From assembly GCA_964368645.1 (NCBI GenBank), contig CAYJBY010000001.1, forward strand, positions 124,001-188,000: a stretch of 64,000 nucleotides of DNA. Reading direction: 5' to 3'. Shown one piece after another: positions 1-7,932 of the stretch. Source of the DNA: JAEDHM01 sp964368645. GTDB taxonomy: Bacteria; Bacillota; Clostridia; Christensenellales; CAG-1252. A program made the translations under genes and the position numbers. Numbering within the stretch: the stretch's first letter is position 1; every line of letters starts with the position of its first letter. The notes under the pieces are model-generated. The model did not search any database. It saw nothing but the letters and a program-made list of their open reading frames with translations, and was not told the DNA's origin.

Positions 1-77
1 GTCCGATTTGACCTTGTCCGACGTGGCGTTGACCGTTCTAAAGCTGATTTAAGTCCGCATTAGACCAAATCGGTTTA

Positions 78-310
78 CGGCTAAGTCAGCAGTTGGCTAA
101 ATCAGCGGTTGGTTAAGTCCGCAGTCGGCAAAGTCAGCGTTTACGGCAAAGTCCGCAGTCGGCAAAGTCAGCGTTCGGCTAAGTCCGCGTTTACGGCTAA
201 GTCCACGTTCGGCTAAGTCCGAGTTTACGGCTAAGTCCACGTTAGGCTAAGTCCGCAGTCGGTTAAGTCAGCAGTTGGCAAAGTCAACAGTTGGCTAAGT
301 CCGCGTTTAA
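78..310. repeat. Imperfect 17-18 bp tandem array
   Basis: About thirteen head-to-tail degenerate units of 17-18 bp are built on GGCTAAGTCCGCGTTTAC, with variants GGCTAAGTCCACGTTC and GGCAAAGTCAGCAGTT. No open frame is preserved and no known repeat family is recognised. The unit shares the word AAGTCCG with the stem of the terminator that follows immediately, so the array may have grown from terminator-like sequence. The left edge may lie outside the window. Confidence 0.85.
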
Positions 311-341
311 CAAAAAAAGGAAGTCCGTGTAAGCGGACTTC
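311..341 (-). terminator. Intrinsic terminator of the permease gene
   Basis: Read on the minus strand, an 8-bp perfect stem (GAAGTCCG / CGGACTTC, 320-341) is followed by a run of seven U (complement of 312-318). It lies about 65 bp past the permease stop codon. Confidence 0.85.
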
Positions 342-407
342 TCTTATTTTATATCGTTGTTTAATTTAACTTTTCTCTTCCGAGCGTATCCCGTTTAAGG
401 GCAACGC

Positions 408-1715
408 TTAAAGCGCAAGCGACAGATACAAGCCGCCCAACGCCGCGAAAAGCGTGGGAACCGCTATTGCCGCTCCGTACCGCGTAAAGTCGATAAAGCG
501 GAATTTCACCTCGTGTCTGTTCAGCATACCGCTCCACATAATGCCTGCCAACGCGCCTAAGGGGGTTAGGAACGCGCCTATATTAGAGCCTATAATGGCG
601 GCGTACACCGCGGCGGTGAGGGTTTGACCGCCAAGCTCCCCGATAATCGAGGAGTAAAGCACGCTCATCGGAATATTATTGATTACGTTAGCCGCCAAGA
701 AGGAGCTGACTCCGTAGGTTAAGGGGGTGAATTTTTCGCCCAAAAAGTCGGCTATTAGGGCGGTAAAGCCGCATTCCTTAAGCGCAAGCACCACCACGAA
801 CATAGACAGCACGAAAGGCACAAGTTGCCAAGGGGTAACGCCCAGACAGTGGACAAGTTCCACAGGGCGTTGCTTTTTCACCGCTTTATAAATCAATACG
901 ACCACAAAAAGGGATACCGCAAAGCCAAGGCTTACGTACCACATTTCCAGACCGATATAAGACGCCGCCACCAGCATAACAATACAGGCAACAAGGTGAA
1001 CCAAGCCGATAATCATCAGGGGCTTATCCTTGACTGTAAAATCCTCCATATCGTGGGAAAGAGGTTTCTTGAGCTGTTTGCCGAAGAGCAGCCACAGCAT
1101 TCCGAAAGCGGCAAGCCCTGCGAATACCGAGGGGAAAAACATATATTTGACGTAGGTGAGAAAGTCCAGATTAAGGGAAGTGGCGAGGTAAATATTAGTG
1201 GGATTGCCGATAATCAAAAACATACTCCAGGTATTGGCGGCGACAAATTCCGTCACCAGATAGGGAACGGGGTTGACCTCGGCGTTTTTGCAGAAATAGC
1301 AGATAAAGGGCGTAAAGGTCAGCACGATAATATCGTTAGAGGTGAAAACCGTCAGCACGGACACGATAAGGTACAGCCACAAAAACAGCTTGCGCTGACT
1401 GTTCCCTGCTTTTTTCAGCGCGAGGTTGGCAAAGTAACGGAAGAACCCGACCGAATCCAAAAAAACGGAGATAATCGTCATCGACAGGAAAAGTGTGAGG
1501 ATTTTAAGGGGATTGACCGCGCTGTCGGAAGTGAATTCCGTTAGCAGTTTCGAGGGCGAAACACAGCCGCAGGCGAGCAAAACCACCGCGCCCAAAAGTG
1601 CGGCGAGCCAGTACGTGCCTATGTTAAACCGCCATATCCGCACCGACGGCTTTAACAGTACCAATAGGATAATCGCAAGGCAAGTTACGCCGCTTAAGGT
1701 CAACGCCAACACCAT
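408..1715 (-). CDS. ArsB/SLC13-type anion or cation permease
   Basis: Predicted polytopic inner-membrane transporter of 435 aa with about ten or more hydrophobic segments. It belongs to the ion transporter superfamily (ArsB, NhaD, SLC13). The signature TSNDIIVLTFTPF follows the third or fourth membrane segment, and a second asparagine-rich half-site (NVINNIPMSVLYSS) sits in the second half, as expected for two inverted repeats. The start at 1715 is chosen because GGAGGTG (1722-1728) lies 6 nt upstream; the in-frame ATG at 1742 falls inside the -10 box and cannot be translated from this promoter. It stands alone, divergent from a radical SAM gene. The substrate cannot be told from sequence: no arsR or ars genes are nearby, so arsenite is not favoured over dicarboxylate or sodium. 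Confidence 0.75.
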   Translation of the reverse strand: MVLALTLSGVTCLAIILLVLLKPSVRIWRFNIGTYWLAALLGAVVLLACGCVSPSKLLTEFTSDSAVNPLKILTLFLSMTIISVFLDSVGFFRYFANLALKKAGNSQRKLFLWLYLIVSVLTVFTSNDIIVLTFTPFICYFCKNAEVNPVPYLVTEFVAANTWSMFLIIGNPTNIYLATSLNLDFLTYVKYMFFPSVFAGLAAFGMLWLLFGKQLKKPLSHDMEDFTVKDKPLMIIGLVHLVACIVMLVAASYIGLEMWYVSLGFAVSLFVVVLIYKAVKKQRPVELVHCLGVTPWQLVPFVLSMFVVVLALKECGFTALIADFLGEKFTPLTYGVSSFLAANVINNIPMSVLYSSIIGELGGQTLTAAVYAAIIGSNIGAFLTPLGALAGIMWSGMLNRHEVKFRFIDFTRYGAAIAVPTLFAALGGLYLSLAL

Positions 1716-1740
1716 AAAAAGCACCTCCGCTTTCAGCCAC

Positions 1741-1769
1741 ATTATAGACTTAAGCTAAGCGGTTGGCAA
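1741..1769 (-). promoter_or_regulatory. Promoter of the permease gene
   Basis: TTGCCA (1764-1769), a 17-nt spacer and TATAAT (1741-1746) on the minus strand. The predicted start near 1734 gives a leader of about 20 nt that still contains the GGAGGTG ribosome binding site. Confidence 0.7.
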
Positions 1770-1816
1770 CCGTTTTTTTCAAAGTAAAAAAATTGCCGTT
1801 AAAACTTCCGCGGCTG

Positions 1817-1845
1817 TTGAATTATTGCCGAGAATATGCGATAAT
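1817..1845 (+). promoter_or_regulatory. Promoter of the radical SAM gene
   Basis: TTGAAT (1817-1822), a 17-nt spacer and GATAAT (1840-1845), placing the transcript start near 1852, about 50 nt before the ATG at 1904. Confidence 0.55.
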
Positions 1846-1903
1846 TAATCTAATACAAGCCCTTGCAAAAAGCACTAAGGCAAGGGATATAAGGACAAAA
1901 CAG

Positions 1904-2497
1904 ATGACGGGAGTATTGGACGTAGCCGCCTTTTGCATAGACGAGTACGAAAAGCTGTACGGCTTCGGCAAAAGGCTAATAATATGGACGCAGGGCTGTT
2001 CGCTTAGGTGCGAGGGTTGCGTCAACAGCCAAATATGGCAATTCGGCGTTGGAACGCCTATGACCATAGAGGAGTTTTCCGCACTGCTTAAGGACGATAC
2101 GATAGAGGGGGTAACTCTGTTAGGCGGCGAACCTCTTGACCAAGCGGAAATTTTGCTTAGGTACGTTACGGCGGCAAAAGCTATGGGCAAAACCGTCGTT
2201 CTTTTCAGCGGCTACCGCAAAAGCGAGCTGAAAACCGCCGCCGCGCGGAAGATATGGCGGCTGTCCGACCTAACCGTATCAGGTCGCTACGTGTCCACGC
2301 GCCGTTCCGACTGTCTTGCGTTGCGCGGCTCCTACAATCAGCGTTTGACCTATAAGGGAGTCTACAAAAACCGCCGACTTAAGGACGATTCCTCTACGGA
2401 AATCCTAATCGAGATAGAGGAAGACGGCGAGCTGACGGGGCGCGGTTTTATGAATCCTGAAATCGACAAGCTCCTCAACAAGCTGAAACCAAGATAA
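1904..2497 (+). CDS. NrdG-like radical SAM activating protein
   Basis: A 197-aa single-domain radical SAM protein. The 4Fe-4S-binding CxxxCxxC motif is CSLRCEGC (Cys32, Cys36, Cys39), followed by the LLGGEPLDQ glycine-rich SAM-binding strand, matching small activases of the anaerobic ribonucleotide reductase type (NrdG, PflA-like). Such enzymes cleave S-adenosylmethionine to place a glycyl radical on a partner. The start at 1904 is chosen because AAGGA lies 8 nt upstream and homologues begin close to this Met; a longer frame to 1763 would cross the predicted promoter. No glycyl-radical partner such as nrdD lies next to it, so the substrate is open. The C-terminus has a charged strand-rich extension (STEILIEIEEDGELTGRGF). 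Confidence 0.75.
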   Translation: MTGVLDVAAFCIDEYEKLYGFGKRLIIWTQGCSLRCEGCVNSQIWQFGVGTPMTIEEFSALLKDDTIEGVTLLGGEPLDQAEILLRYVTAAKAMGKTVVLFSGYRKSELKTAAARKIWRLSDLTVSGRYVSTRRSDCLALRGSYNQRLTYKGVYKNRRLKDDSSTEILIEIEEDGELTGRGFMNPEIDKLLNKLKPR

Positions 2498-2542
2498 TTC
2501 CGCATATTCCTATCTTTTTGCACCGAAGCACTCTTCGCGAAC

Positions 2543-2851
2543 AATCGCTTACTACGGCAAGCAGGCGGCAAGCCCTACGCGCCCACTATCAACACAGCCA
2601 ACCTACGCAATTCCGCGTAAACCTATCCATTACACCGAAACACCATTCGCGAATAATTGCTTACCGCGAAGATAATCGCTTACTACGGCAAGCAGGCGGC
2701 AAGCCCTACGCGCCCACTATCAACACAGNNNNNNNNNNNNNNNNNNNNNNNNNNNNNNNNNNNNNNNNNNNNNNNNNNNNNNNNNNNNNNNNNNNNNNNN
2801 NNNNNNNNNNNNNNNNNNNNNNNNNNNNCCAACCTACGCAATTCCGCGTAA
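2543..2851. repeat. 78-bp direct repeat interrupted by a 100-N assembly gap
   Basis: Copy 1 (2543-2620, 78 bp) recurs as two exact halves, 2674-2728 and 2829-2851, with 100 N (2729-2828) between them. The halves abut perfectly when the N are removed, so the gap was placed inside a repeat. Sequence just upstream of each copy is also similar (2521-2542 and 2634-2655). The real length is unknown. No gene is supported in 2498-2892. Confidence 0.85.
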
Positions 2852-2892
2852 CTTCTTTCCCAATACCGATTAATAACCGACGATTAATAACC

Positions 2893-2940
2893 GAAAAAAA
2901 GCCCGCTGACTTCTGTGAAGCAGTGGGCTGATTTTTATTT
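2893..2940 (-). terminator. Terminator of proS
   Basis: A 13-14 bp stem with one bulge (2900-2929, arms starting AGCCC and ending GGGCT) has a U-tract on the minus side (complement of 2894-2900) and a T-rich run on the plus side. It works best on the minus strand, just after the proS stop codon. Confidence 0.85.
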
Positions 2941-2958
2941 AATGTTCCCGATTTCGGC

Positions 2959-4413
2959 TTAGTACGCCTTGGCGAAATAGGTCACGAAGCCCGTGACTCT
3001 CTCGTCAAACGCTTTGCCACAGCACACGCAACGGGTGCCGACAGGGGTTTGGTCAAAGGGCATACAGCGAGAAGTGGCAGAGGTAAGCTCCTTGATTTTC
3101 GCTTCGCAGGCAGGATCGCCGCACCACATAGCCTTAACGAAATTGCCGCCGCTTAATGCCTCGGAAAGCTCGTCCATATCGGCGCAGGTCTTGATATGCG
3201 CGTCACGGAAGTTTTTAGCTTGATTATACATAGTTGTTTGAATATCCGCAAGCTCCACCGCCACGGTTTCCGCCACGTTGTCCAGAGAAACCACCTTCTT
3301 CTCGAAGGTATCGCGGCGAACCAGTACACAGCTGTTGCTTTCTATATCGCGAGGTCCTAACTCGATACGGCAGGGCACGCCCTTCATTTCCCACTCGTTG
3401 AACTTCCAACCCGGGCTCTGATCGCGGTCGTCAAGCTCTACTCTCAATCCGCTTGCTCTCAGCGTTGCGGCAAGCTCCTCGCTCTTTTCGGTAACGCCGG
3501 GCTTAAACGCCGCCACGGGGATAATCACAACCTGATAAGGAGCGACCATAGGAGGAAGTTTCAAACCTCTCTCATCGCCGTGCGCCATAATAATTGCGCC
3601 GATTAATCGGGTGGAAACGCCCCAACTGCTTTGGTAAGGATATTTCAAGGTATTGTCCTTGTCCAGATACTGAATATCAAAAGCCTTGCCGAAGTTCTGT
3701 CCTAAATTGTGACTTGTACCCGACTGCAAGCTCTTGCCGTCCAGCATCATAGCTTCCATCGTATAGGTAGCCACTGCGCCTGCAAACTTTTCCTTCTCGC
3801 TCTTTCTGCCGGTAAGGACGGGGATAGCCAGTACGTTCTTGGCAAACTCCTCGTAAACGCCCAGCATCTGCATAGTTTCGGCTTGCGCCTCCTCATCGGT
3901 GCGGTGAGCGGTGTGCCCCTCCTGCCACAAAAACTCCGAAGTACGCAGGAAAGGTCTGGTAGCCTTTTCCCAACGCACCACGTTAGCCCACTGATTGAGC
4001 TTCAAGGGCAGGTCGCGGTAGCTTTTTATCCACTTGGCGTACATATGTCCGATAATAGTCTCGCTGGTAGGACGAACCACCAGTTTTTCGGGAAGCTCCT
4101 CGTTGCCGACGTGGGTAACAAGGGCGACTTCGGGGGCAAAACCTTCTACGTGTTCCGCTTCCTTAACGAGAAAGCTGTAAGGTATAAACATAGGGAAATA
4201 GGCGTTCTTGTGACCTGTAGCGGCGAAACGCTCGTTAAGCTCGCGCTGAATGTTTTCCCAAATCGCATAGGCGTAAGGACGGATAACCATAGTACCCTTG
4301 ACAGGGCCGTAATCCACCAACTCGGTCTTGACCACCACGTCGGTGTACCATTGGGGGAAATCGGTTTTGATATCGGCGATATCCTGCACAAACTGCTGAT
4401 TATTTTTAGCCAT
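2959..4413 (-). CDS. proS: Prolyl-tRNA synthetase, archaeal/eukaryotic-type short form
   Basis: Cytoplasmic class II aminoacyl-tRNA synthetase of 484 aa that charges tRNA-Pro. Visible landmarks are the TRPTSE-type loop (VVRPTSETIIG), motif 2 (RWEKATRPFLRTSEF) with the downstream WQEGHTAH, and motif 3 (GDERGLKLPP). The C-terminal domain carries paired cysteines (WCGDPAC and TRCVCC) that in this clade bind zinc, and the protein ends in the conserved tyrosine (FAKAY). It lacks the large editing insertion of the bacterial form, so it is the P-type/archaeal lineage found in many Clostridia and Bacteroidetes. The start at 4413 is set by AAGGAG (4420-4425) 6 nt upstream; an in-frame ATG at 4443 has no such site. 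Confidence 0.95.
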   Translation of the reverse strand: MAKNNQQFVQDIADIKTDFPQWYTDVVVKTELVDYGPVKGTMVIRPYAYAIWENIQRELNERFAATGHKNAYFPMFIPYSFLVKEAEHVEGFAPEVALVTHVGNEELPEKLVVRPTSETIIGHMYAKWIKSYRDLPLKLNQWANVVRWEKATRPFLRTSEFLWQEGHTAHRTDEEAQAETMQMLGVYEEFAKNVLAIPVLTGRKSEKEKFAGAVATYTMEAMMLDGKSLQSGTSHNLGQNFGKAFDIQYLDKDNTLKYPYQSSWGVSTRLIGAIIMAHGDERGLKLPPMVAPYQVVIIPVAAFKPGVTEKSEELAATLRASGLRVELDDRDQSPGWKFNEWEMKGVPCRIELGPRDIESNSCVLVRRDTFEKKVVSLDNVAETVAVELADIQTTMYNQAKNFRDAHIKTCADMDELSEALSGGNFVKAMWCGDPACEAKIKELTSATSRCMPFDQTPVGTRCVCCGKAFDERVTGFVTYFAKAY

Positions 4414-4444
4414 AAGAAGCTCCTTAAATATTGTAATCGGCATT

Positions 4445-4473
4445 ATTTTAACTCATTTTGCGCCAATAGTAAA
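4445..4473 (-). promoter_or_regulatory. Promoter of proS
   Basis: TTTACT (4468-4473), a 17-nt spacer and TAAAAT (4445-4450) on the minus strand, giving a leader of about 25 nt. No T-box leader is visible. Confidence 0.55.
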
Positions 4474-4559
4474 ACGATTTATCCTCAAAGACGGATAAAT
4501 CGGGCGGCAAGTCGGTAAAGCGGCGCGAAAACCCTGCCGCAAGCACCCGAAACCGCGCT

Positions 4560-4830
4560 ATCTTTGTTCCGTTGTCCGTTATAGTTCTCCGCGCAGCTTG
4601 TCAGCTCCGATTCTTAATAACTTATTCTTTCTTGTTTTCCGCGTTTCTCTGCCTATCGCTAACGCCACACCGCTATCCGTTCCGATTTTTAACTACCTTA
4701 CGCTTACCGTTTTTCTCTCTTACTATATCCGCGCCTTTGTACTCTCCGCGCTTGCCTTTTTTCTTACTTTTTCTGCGCCCTCGTCCGTTTTTAATTTTTT
4801 CGCGCTCCTCGTTCTCTCCGCTAAGATTGC
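4560..4830. other. Pyrimidine-rich low-complexity spacer
   Basis: About 270 bp of strongly pyrimidine-biased plus strand with recurring words such as CTCCGCGC, TTTCTC and CGTCCGTTTTTAA. The open frames here are by-products of the base bias: they lack ribosome binding sites and resemble no protein. It separates proS (minus) from pepV (plus). Confidence 0.6.
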
Positions 4831-4842
4831 AGTTATCGGCGG

Positions 4843-4871
4843 TTGACTTGAGAGCCTAAAGCGCATATAAT
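4843..4871 (+). promoter_or_regulatory. Promoter of the dipeptidase gene, predicted leaderless
   Basis: TTGACT (4843-4848), a 17-nt spacer and TATAAT (4866-4871). The expected transcription start, about 7 nt past the -10 box, coincides with the A of the ATG at 4878. There is no purine-rich ribosome binding site before that ATG. Confidence 0.7.
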
Positions 4872-4877
4872 ATCGGT

Positions 4878-6188
4878 ATGGAAAAATATGTAAACGAAAT
4901 GTTGGAAAATCTTCTTTCTCTGCTGAAAATCGAAACCCTTCAAACCGAGCCTTCCGAGGGTGCGCCCTTCGGCGAGGGCAACCGCAAGGCTCTCGATTAT
5001 CTTTTAAGCCTATGTCAATCCTACGGCTGGCGAACCTGCAACCTAGACGGCTATTGCGGTTGGGCTGAGGTCGGCGAGGGGGAGCTTTTCGGTATAACGG
5101 TGCATTTAGACGTAGTGCCCTACGGCGAGGGGTGGCTATACTCACCCTTGGGCGAGGTGACGGAGCAAAACGGCGAAAAGGTAATCTACGGTAGGGGAAC
5201 CATTGACGACAAGGGACCTGCAATAGCTTCCGTATTTGCCTTGCGCTCGCTTTTGGAAAGCGGAGCCGTGCCGAAAAAGCGTATCCGCATCATTTTCTGT
5301 TGCAACGAGGAAAGCGGTTGGGAGTGCATAGAGTATTACAAGTGTCACGCCGAGATACCGTCTTTCTCCATATCTCCCGACGCAGATTTTCCCGTTATCC
5401 GCAGTGAAAAGAGGGTAATTCGTGGGGATATAACCATAGCCAAGCCCGAAACGGTGGACTATATCCAAGCAGGCAGTTTCTTCGCCAACATAGTACCCAA
5501 CCGTGCGGCGGCGCGGCTGAACACGATTTCCGACGTTACGGTAATGTACGCTCTTCACCACGGACTTAAGCTCAAAAAAGAGGAGGGCAAGTACCTTCTA
5601 ACAGCCGAGGGCGTAGCGGCTCACGGCTCCACGCCGCAGTTAGGCGACAATGCGCTTTCAAAAATCCTCAACGGCATAATGACTCTTTCCCCTGAACTGA
5701 CCGCCGCCGCGCTGACTTTGACCGATTACACGGGCAAGGGGTGCGGACTGGACGTTGCCGACAAGAGCGGAGCTTTGACTCTCAATCTCGGCGTTGCCAA
5801 GACCGAGGGCGACACCATTTCGTTCAGCCTTGATATCCGCTGTCCCGTAACCTATTCCGCCGATTTCGTTTCCGATAAGCTAAAAGCGGCTTTCCCCGAT
5901 GCAAAGGTGGAGATTGCCGAATTCCACGGTCCCGTGTACTTTGAGGAAAGCGATCCCTTGGTTCAGACTCTATTATCCGCCTACAACGACGTAACGGGCG
6001 AAAACGCAACGCCTGCGTTAATCGGCGGCGCGACTTTTGCTCGCGCGTTCCCAAATTCGGTGGCGTTCGGACCTGTTTTCCCCGATTCCGAGGGATTAGC
6101 GCACCAAGCCAACGAGAGAGTAACGCTAAAGGAATTTGTTAAAAGCGCGGAAATCTACAAGGAAGCAATCAAACGGCTAGCATTCTAA
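4878..6188 (+). CDS. M20 metallopeptidase, Sapep/PepV-type dipeptidase
   Basis: A 436-aa cytoplasmic zinc or manganese dipeptidase. The M20 metal sites are visible in order: HLDVVPYGEGW (His and Asp), GRGTIDDKGPAIA (bridging Asp), NEESGWECIEYY (catalytic and metal Glu) and SPDADFPV. The distal His is in the GLAHQANER segment, matching the family's end. Length is slightly below that of the 460-470 aa PepV enzymes. Role: hydrolysis of dipeptides after peptide uptake. No transporter or operon partner is adjacent; it is a single gene between its own promoter and a strong bidirectional terminator. Absence of a Shine-Dalgarno site together with the promoter position suggests leaderless translation. 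Confidence 0.88.
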   Translation: MEKYVNEMLENLLSLLKIETLQTEPSEGAPFGEGNRKALDYLLSLCQSYGWRTCNLDGYCGWAEVGEGELFGITVHLDVVPYGEGWLYSPLGEVTEQNGEKVIYGRGTIDDKGPAIASVFALRSLLESGAVPKKRIRIIFCCNEESGWECIEYYKCHAEIPSFSISPDADFPVIRSEKRVIRGDITIAKPETVDYIQAGSFFANIVPNRAAARLNTISDVTVMYALHHGLKLKKEEGKYLLTAEGVAAHGSTPQLGDNALSKILNGIMTLSPELTAAALTLTDYTGKGCGLDVADKSGALTLNLGVAKTEGDTISFSLDIRCPVTYSADFVSDKLKAAFPDAKVEIAEFHGPVYFEESDPLVQTLLSAYNDVTGENATPALIGGATFARAFPNSVAFGPVFPDSEGLAHQANERVTLKEFVKSAEIYKEAIKRLAF

Positions 6189-6231
6189 GCGGTTTAATAT
6201 CCGTTTTATTCCTCACTTCTTGCTGATTTAG

Positions 6232-6266
6232 AAAAACGGTTAAGGTAATGCGCCTTAACCGTTTTT
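6232..6266. terminator. Bidirectional terminator between the dipeptidase and PAP2 genes
   Basis: A perfect 14-bp stem (6232-6245 with 6253-6266; arms AAAAACGGTTAAGG and CCTTAACCGTTTTT) with a 7-nt loop. A/T tails on both sides let it stop both converging transcripts. Confidence 0.93.
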
Positions 6267-6311
6267 GTATTTGTATTAAAGATATTCGTTTTGTATAACT
6301 TATGCGGTACC

Positions 6312-7592
6312 TTAATTATCAGTAGGTGCCGCGCTGTCCTCCGAAAGTGCCTTAGACTCGTCCGTATCGACTGCGATTTCATTCACCTCGTTTTTGCTGT
6401 CGGTAAGGGAATCGGTGTTTTCCTCGATAACTTCTGCATTGTTATCGGCAGGGGCGTTATCGTCGGAGCCGCTTTCCGCGGTCACTGCTTCAGCCTTCTT
6501 TTTGCCGAACAACGCCGCGATTTTTTTGTAACCGCCGCACAGAACCAGCCAACGCATAACGATTACACCCACGAAAGCGCAGGTGCCACCGAAAAGCACG
6601 TCGGACATATAATGTGCGCCCATAACGATACGGCTCACCGCCACCAATCCTGTGAAGAAAACGGGAAGAGCATACCAGAATATGCGCCAGCCCTTGGTCT
6701 TAAAGCGTTCCACCAAATCGGGCAGACAAATCAAGGTATAGGTCAAGCCTGCGGAGAAGGTGTGACCGCTGGGGAAAGACTTGCAAACGTCAGATGCAAG
6801 ACCTGTCGCTTCCAACGCGGACTTGTAGCCCTCGTCAATGCCGATAGCCTCGAACTTGTCGGTTAAGGAGCCGTACTGCACCCACCAGTTGCGGAAGGAA
6901 AAAGTTTCCCCGTTGATAACCGAGGTCACGTCCTTGCCAAGCTCTGTGCTTAGAGCGTTATCGTAATAAGAGGGATCGTAGGCATAAGCCTGTATCGCGC
7001 GGAAACGCGCTCTGCCCTGAGGGGATTTCGTAAAATGAACGATAAGGTAAAAAGCCATCGTTCCCAGAATAACCAGCACCCAAGGCACCAGTTTTTCGTT
7101 AGTTTCGGGCTTAATGCGCCCCCAAAGGAGCAAGCCGAAGATGGCGGTAGGCATAGACATAACGGCGGCGAGGGCGTAAACGTACATATTATTCAGCACG
7201 TTCAGCACGCCTGTTTCCTGCATAACGTAGTTGCCGATATAGGAGAACACGTCCTTAACGGTAAGGAAAACTCCTGCGAACGCGCCCACAGCGAAAACGA
7301 TACAGCAAACGATTTTCAAGCCGTCCTTACTAATTCTGCGGTAGCCGTGCCAAAAGAGAACACAGCAAGCCACGGAAGCCATAAGGTACATAGGACAGCT
7401 TCCCAACGCCTCGAAGAAAAGTCCGTAAGCGTTATTGGAGATATATCTGCCGCCCTCCAGACCGTCGCCCACGAGAATCTCGCTGATACGATAGTCGAAG
7501 AAACTGGCGATAACCACCAGTGCGCCGAAAATTACCAAGAAAATACCTATTGAAAGTAATTGTTTTTTGCGATTTGCAATTTTATCCAACAT
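6312..7592 (-). CDS. PAP2-superfamily membrane phosphatase with acidic tail
   Basis: A 426-aa polytopic membrane protein with the PAP2/acid phosphatase fold. The second motif is SFPSGHTFSAG and the third SRIVMGAHYMSDV, holding the catalytic histidines. The first motif is degenerate (KSPQGRARFRAI instead of KxxxxxxRP). About eight hydrophobic segments are seen, and a roughly 90-residue insert precedes the second motif. After the last membrane segment comes an Asp/Glu-rich, low-complexity tail of about 75 residues. Family members dephosphorylate undecaprenyl pyrophosphate, phosphatidate or similar lipids; the substrate here is unknown. The start at ATG 7592 is set by GGGAGGG (7601-7607) 8 nt upstream. 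Confidence 0.82.
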   Translation of the reverse strand: MLDKIANRKKQLLSIGIFLVIFGALVVIASFFDYRISEILVGDGLEGGRYISNNAYGLFFEALGSCPMYLMASVACCVLFWHGYRRISKDGLKIVCCIVFAVGAFAGVFLTVKDVFSYIGNYVMQETGVLNVLNNMYVYALAAVMSMPTAIFGLLLWGRIKPETNEKLVPWVLVILGTMAFYLIVHFTKSPQGRARFRAIQAYAYDPSYYDNALSTELGKDVTSVINGETFSFRNWWVQYGSLTDKFEAIGIDEGYKSALEATGLASDVCKSFPSGHTFSAGLTYTLICLPDLVERFKTKGWRIFWYALPVFFTGLVAVSRIVMGAHYMSDVLFGGTCAFVGVIVMRWLVLCGGYKKIAALFGKKKAEAVTAESGSDDNAPADNNAEVIEENTDSLTDSKNEVNEIAVDTDESKALSEDSAAPTDN

Positions 7593-7625
7593 CAAAAAAT
7601 CCCTCCCGAAAAAGCGGTTAATCTA

Positions 7626-7654
7626 ATTATAACCGTAAAGGCGGAAATTTACAA
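7626..7654 (-). promoter_or_regulatory. Promoter of the PAP2 gene
   Basis: TTGTAA (7649-7654), a 17-nt spacer and TATAAT (7626-7631) on the minus strand, about 30 nt before the start codon. Confidence 0.7.
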
Positions 7655-7710
7655 GGTTTTGGAACAAAAAGGTTAAGACGGGAATATCACGCGCAAAGGC
7701 AAGCGGCGAT

Positions 7711-7932
7711 TTAACTGCGCCTAAAAATCAGATACGCTCCGCTGTACGCCAAGAACACGCCGTTGACGGCTATGGCGGTAATGGACATCGGCGAAAGCAC
7801 AGGCAGTACGAAAGCAGTGGCGTTGCCGAGCATCACAAGCTGACACAAGCCGAAAATAATATAGGCGAGGTCATAGAGGGCGGCAACTGCCGCAAGCACG
7901 ATTAAAACGATAAACAAGGGTTCTTTTTTCAT
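7711..7932 (-). CDS. Small membrane protein, last gene of the helicase operon
   Basis: A 73-aa protein with two predicted membrane helices (about residues 6-29 and 46-68), a positively charged N-terminus (MKKEP) and a C-terminal FRRS. Its ATG overlaps the stop of the GLUG-repeat gene by one base (TAATG), so translation is probably coupled and its level tied to that partner. I do not recognise the family. It could be a membrane accessory subunit of the upstream protein. It is believed real because of the coupling and the preserved hydrophobic pattern. Confidence 0.65.
   Translation of the reverse strand: MKKEPLFIVLIVLAAVAALYDLAYIIFGLCQLVMLGNATAFVLPVLSPMSITAIAVNGVFLAYSGAYLIFRRS

Noticed and set aside
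78..310. CRISPR array at the left end
   Set aside because: Units are 17-18 bp, degenerate and directly adjacent, with no unique spacers and no cas genes.
825..1544. 239-aa plus-strand frame opposite the permease
   Set aside because: It is the antisense of a clear membrane transporter, has no ribosome binding site and its composition (His, Gln, Arg rich) is that of reversed hydrophobic codons.
408..1715. Arsenite efflux permease ArsB
   Set aside because: The fold fits, but no arsR, arsA or arsC is nearby and the family has many other substrates, so only the superfamily is named.
2518..2931. 137-aa frame through the N-gap repeat
   Set aside because: It crosses 100 N and repeated non-coding sequence; there is no ribosome binding site or recognisable protein.
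4572..4859. Hydrophobic-looking frames in the pyrimidine-rich spacer
   Set aside because: Leu/Phe/Ser content follows from the T/C bias. No ribosome binding site, two frames equally open, and the dipeptidase promoter lies inside.
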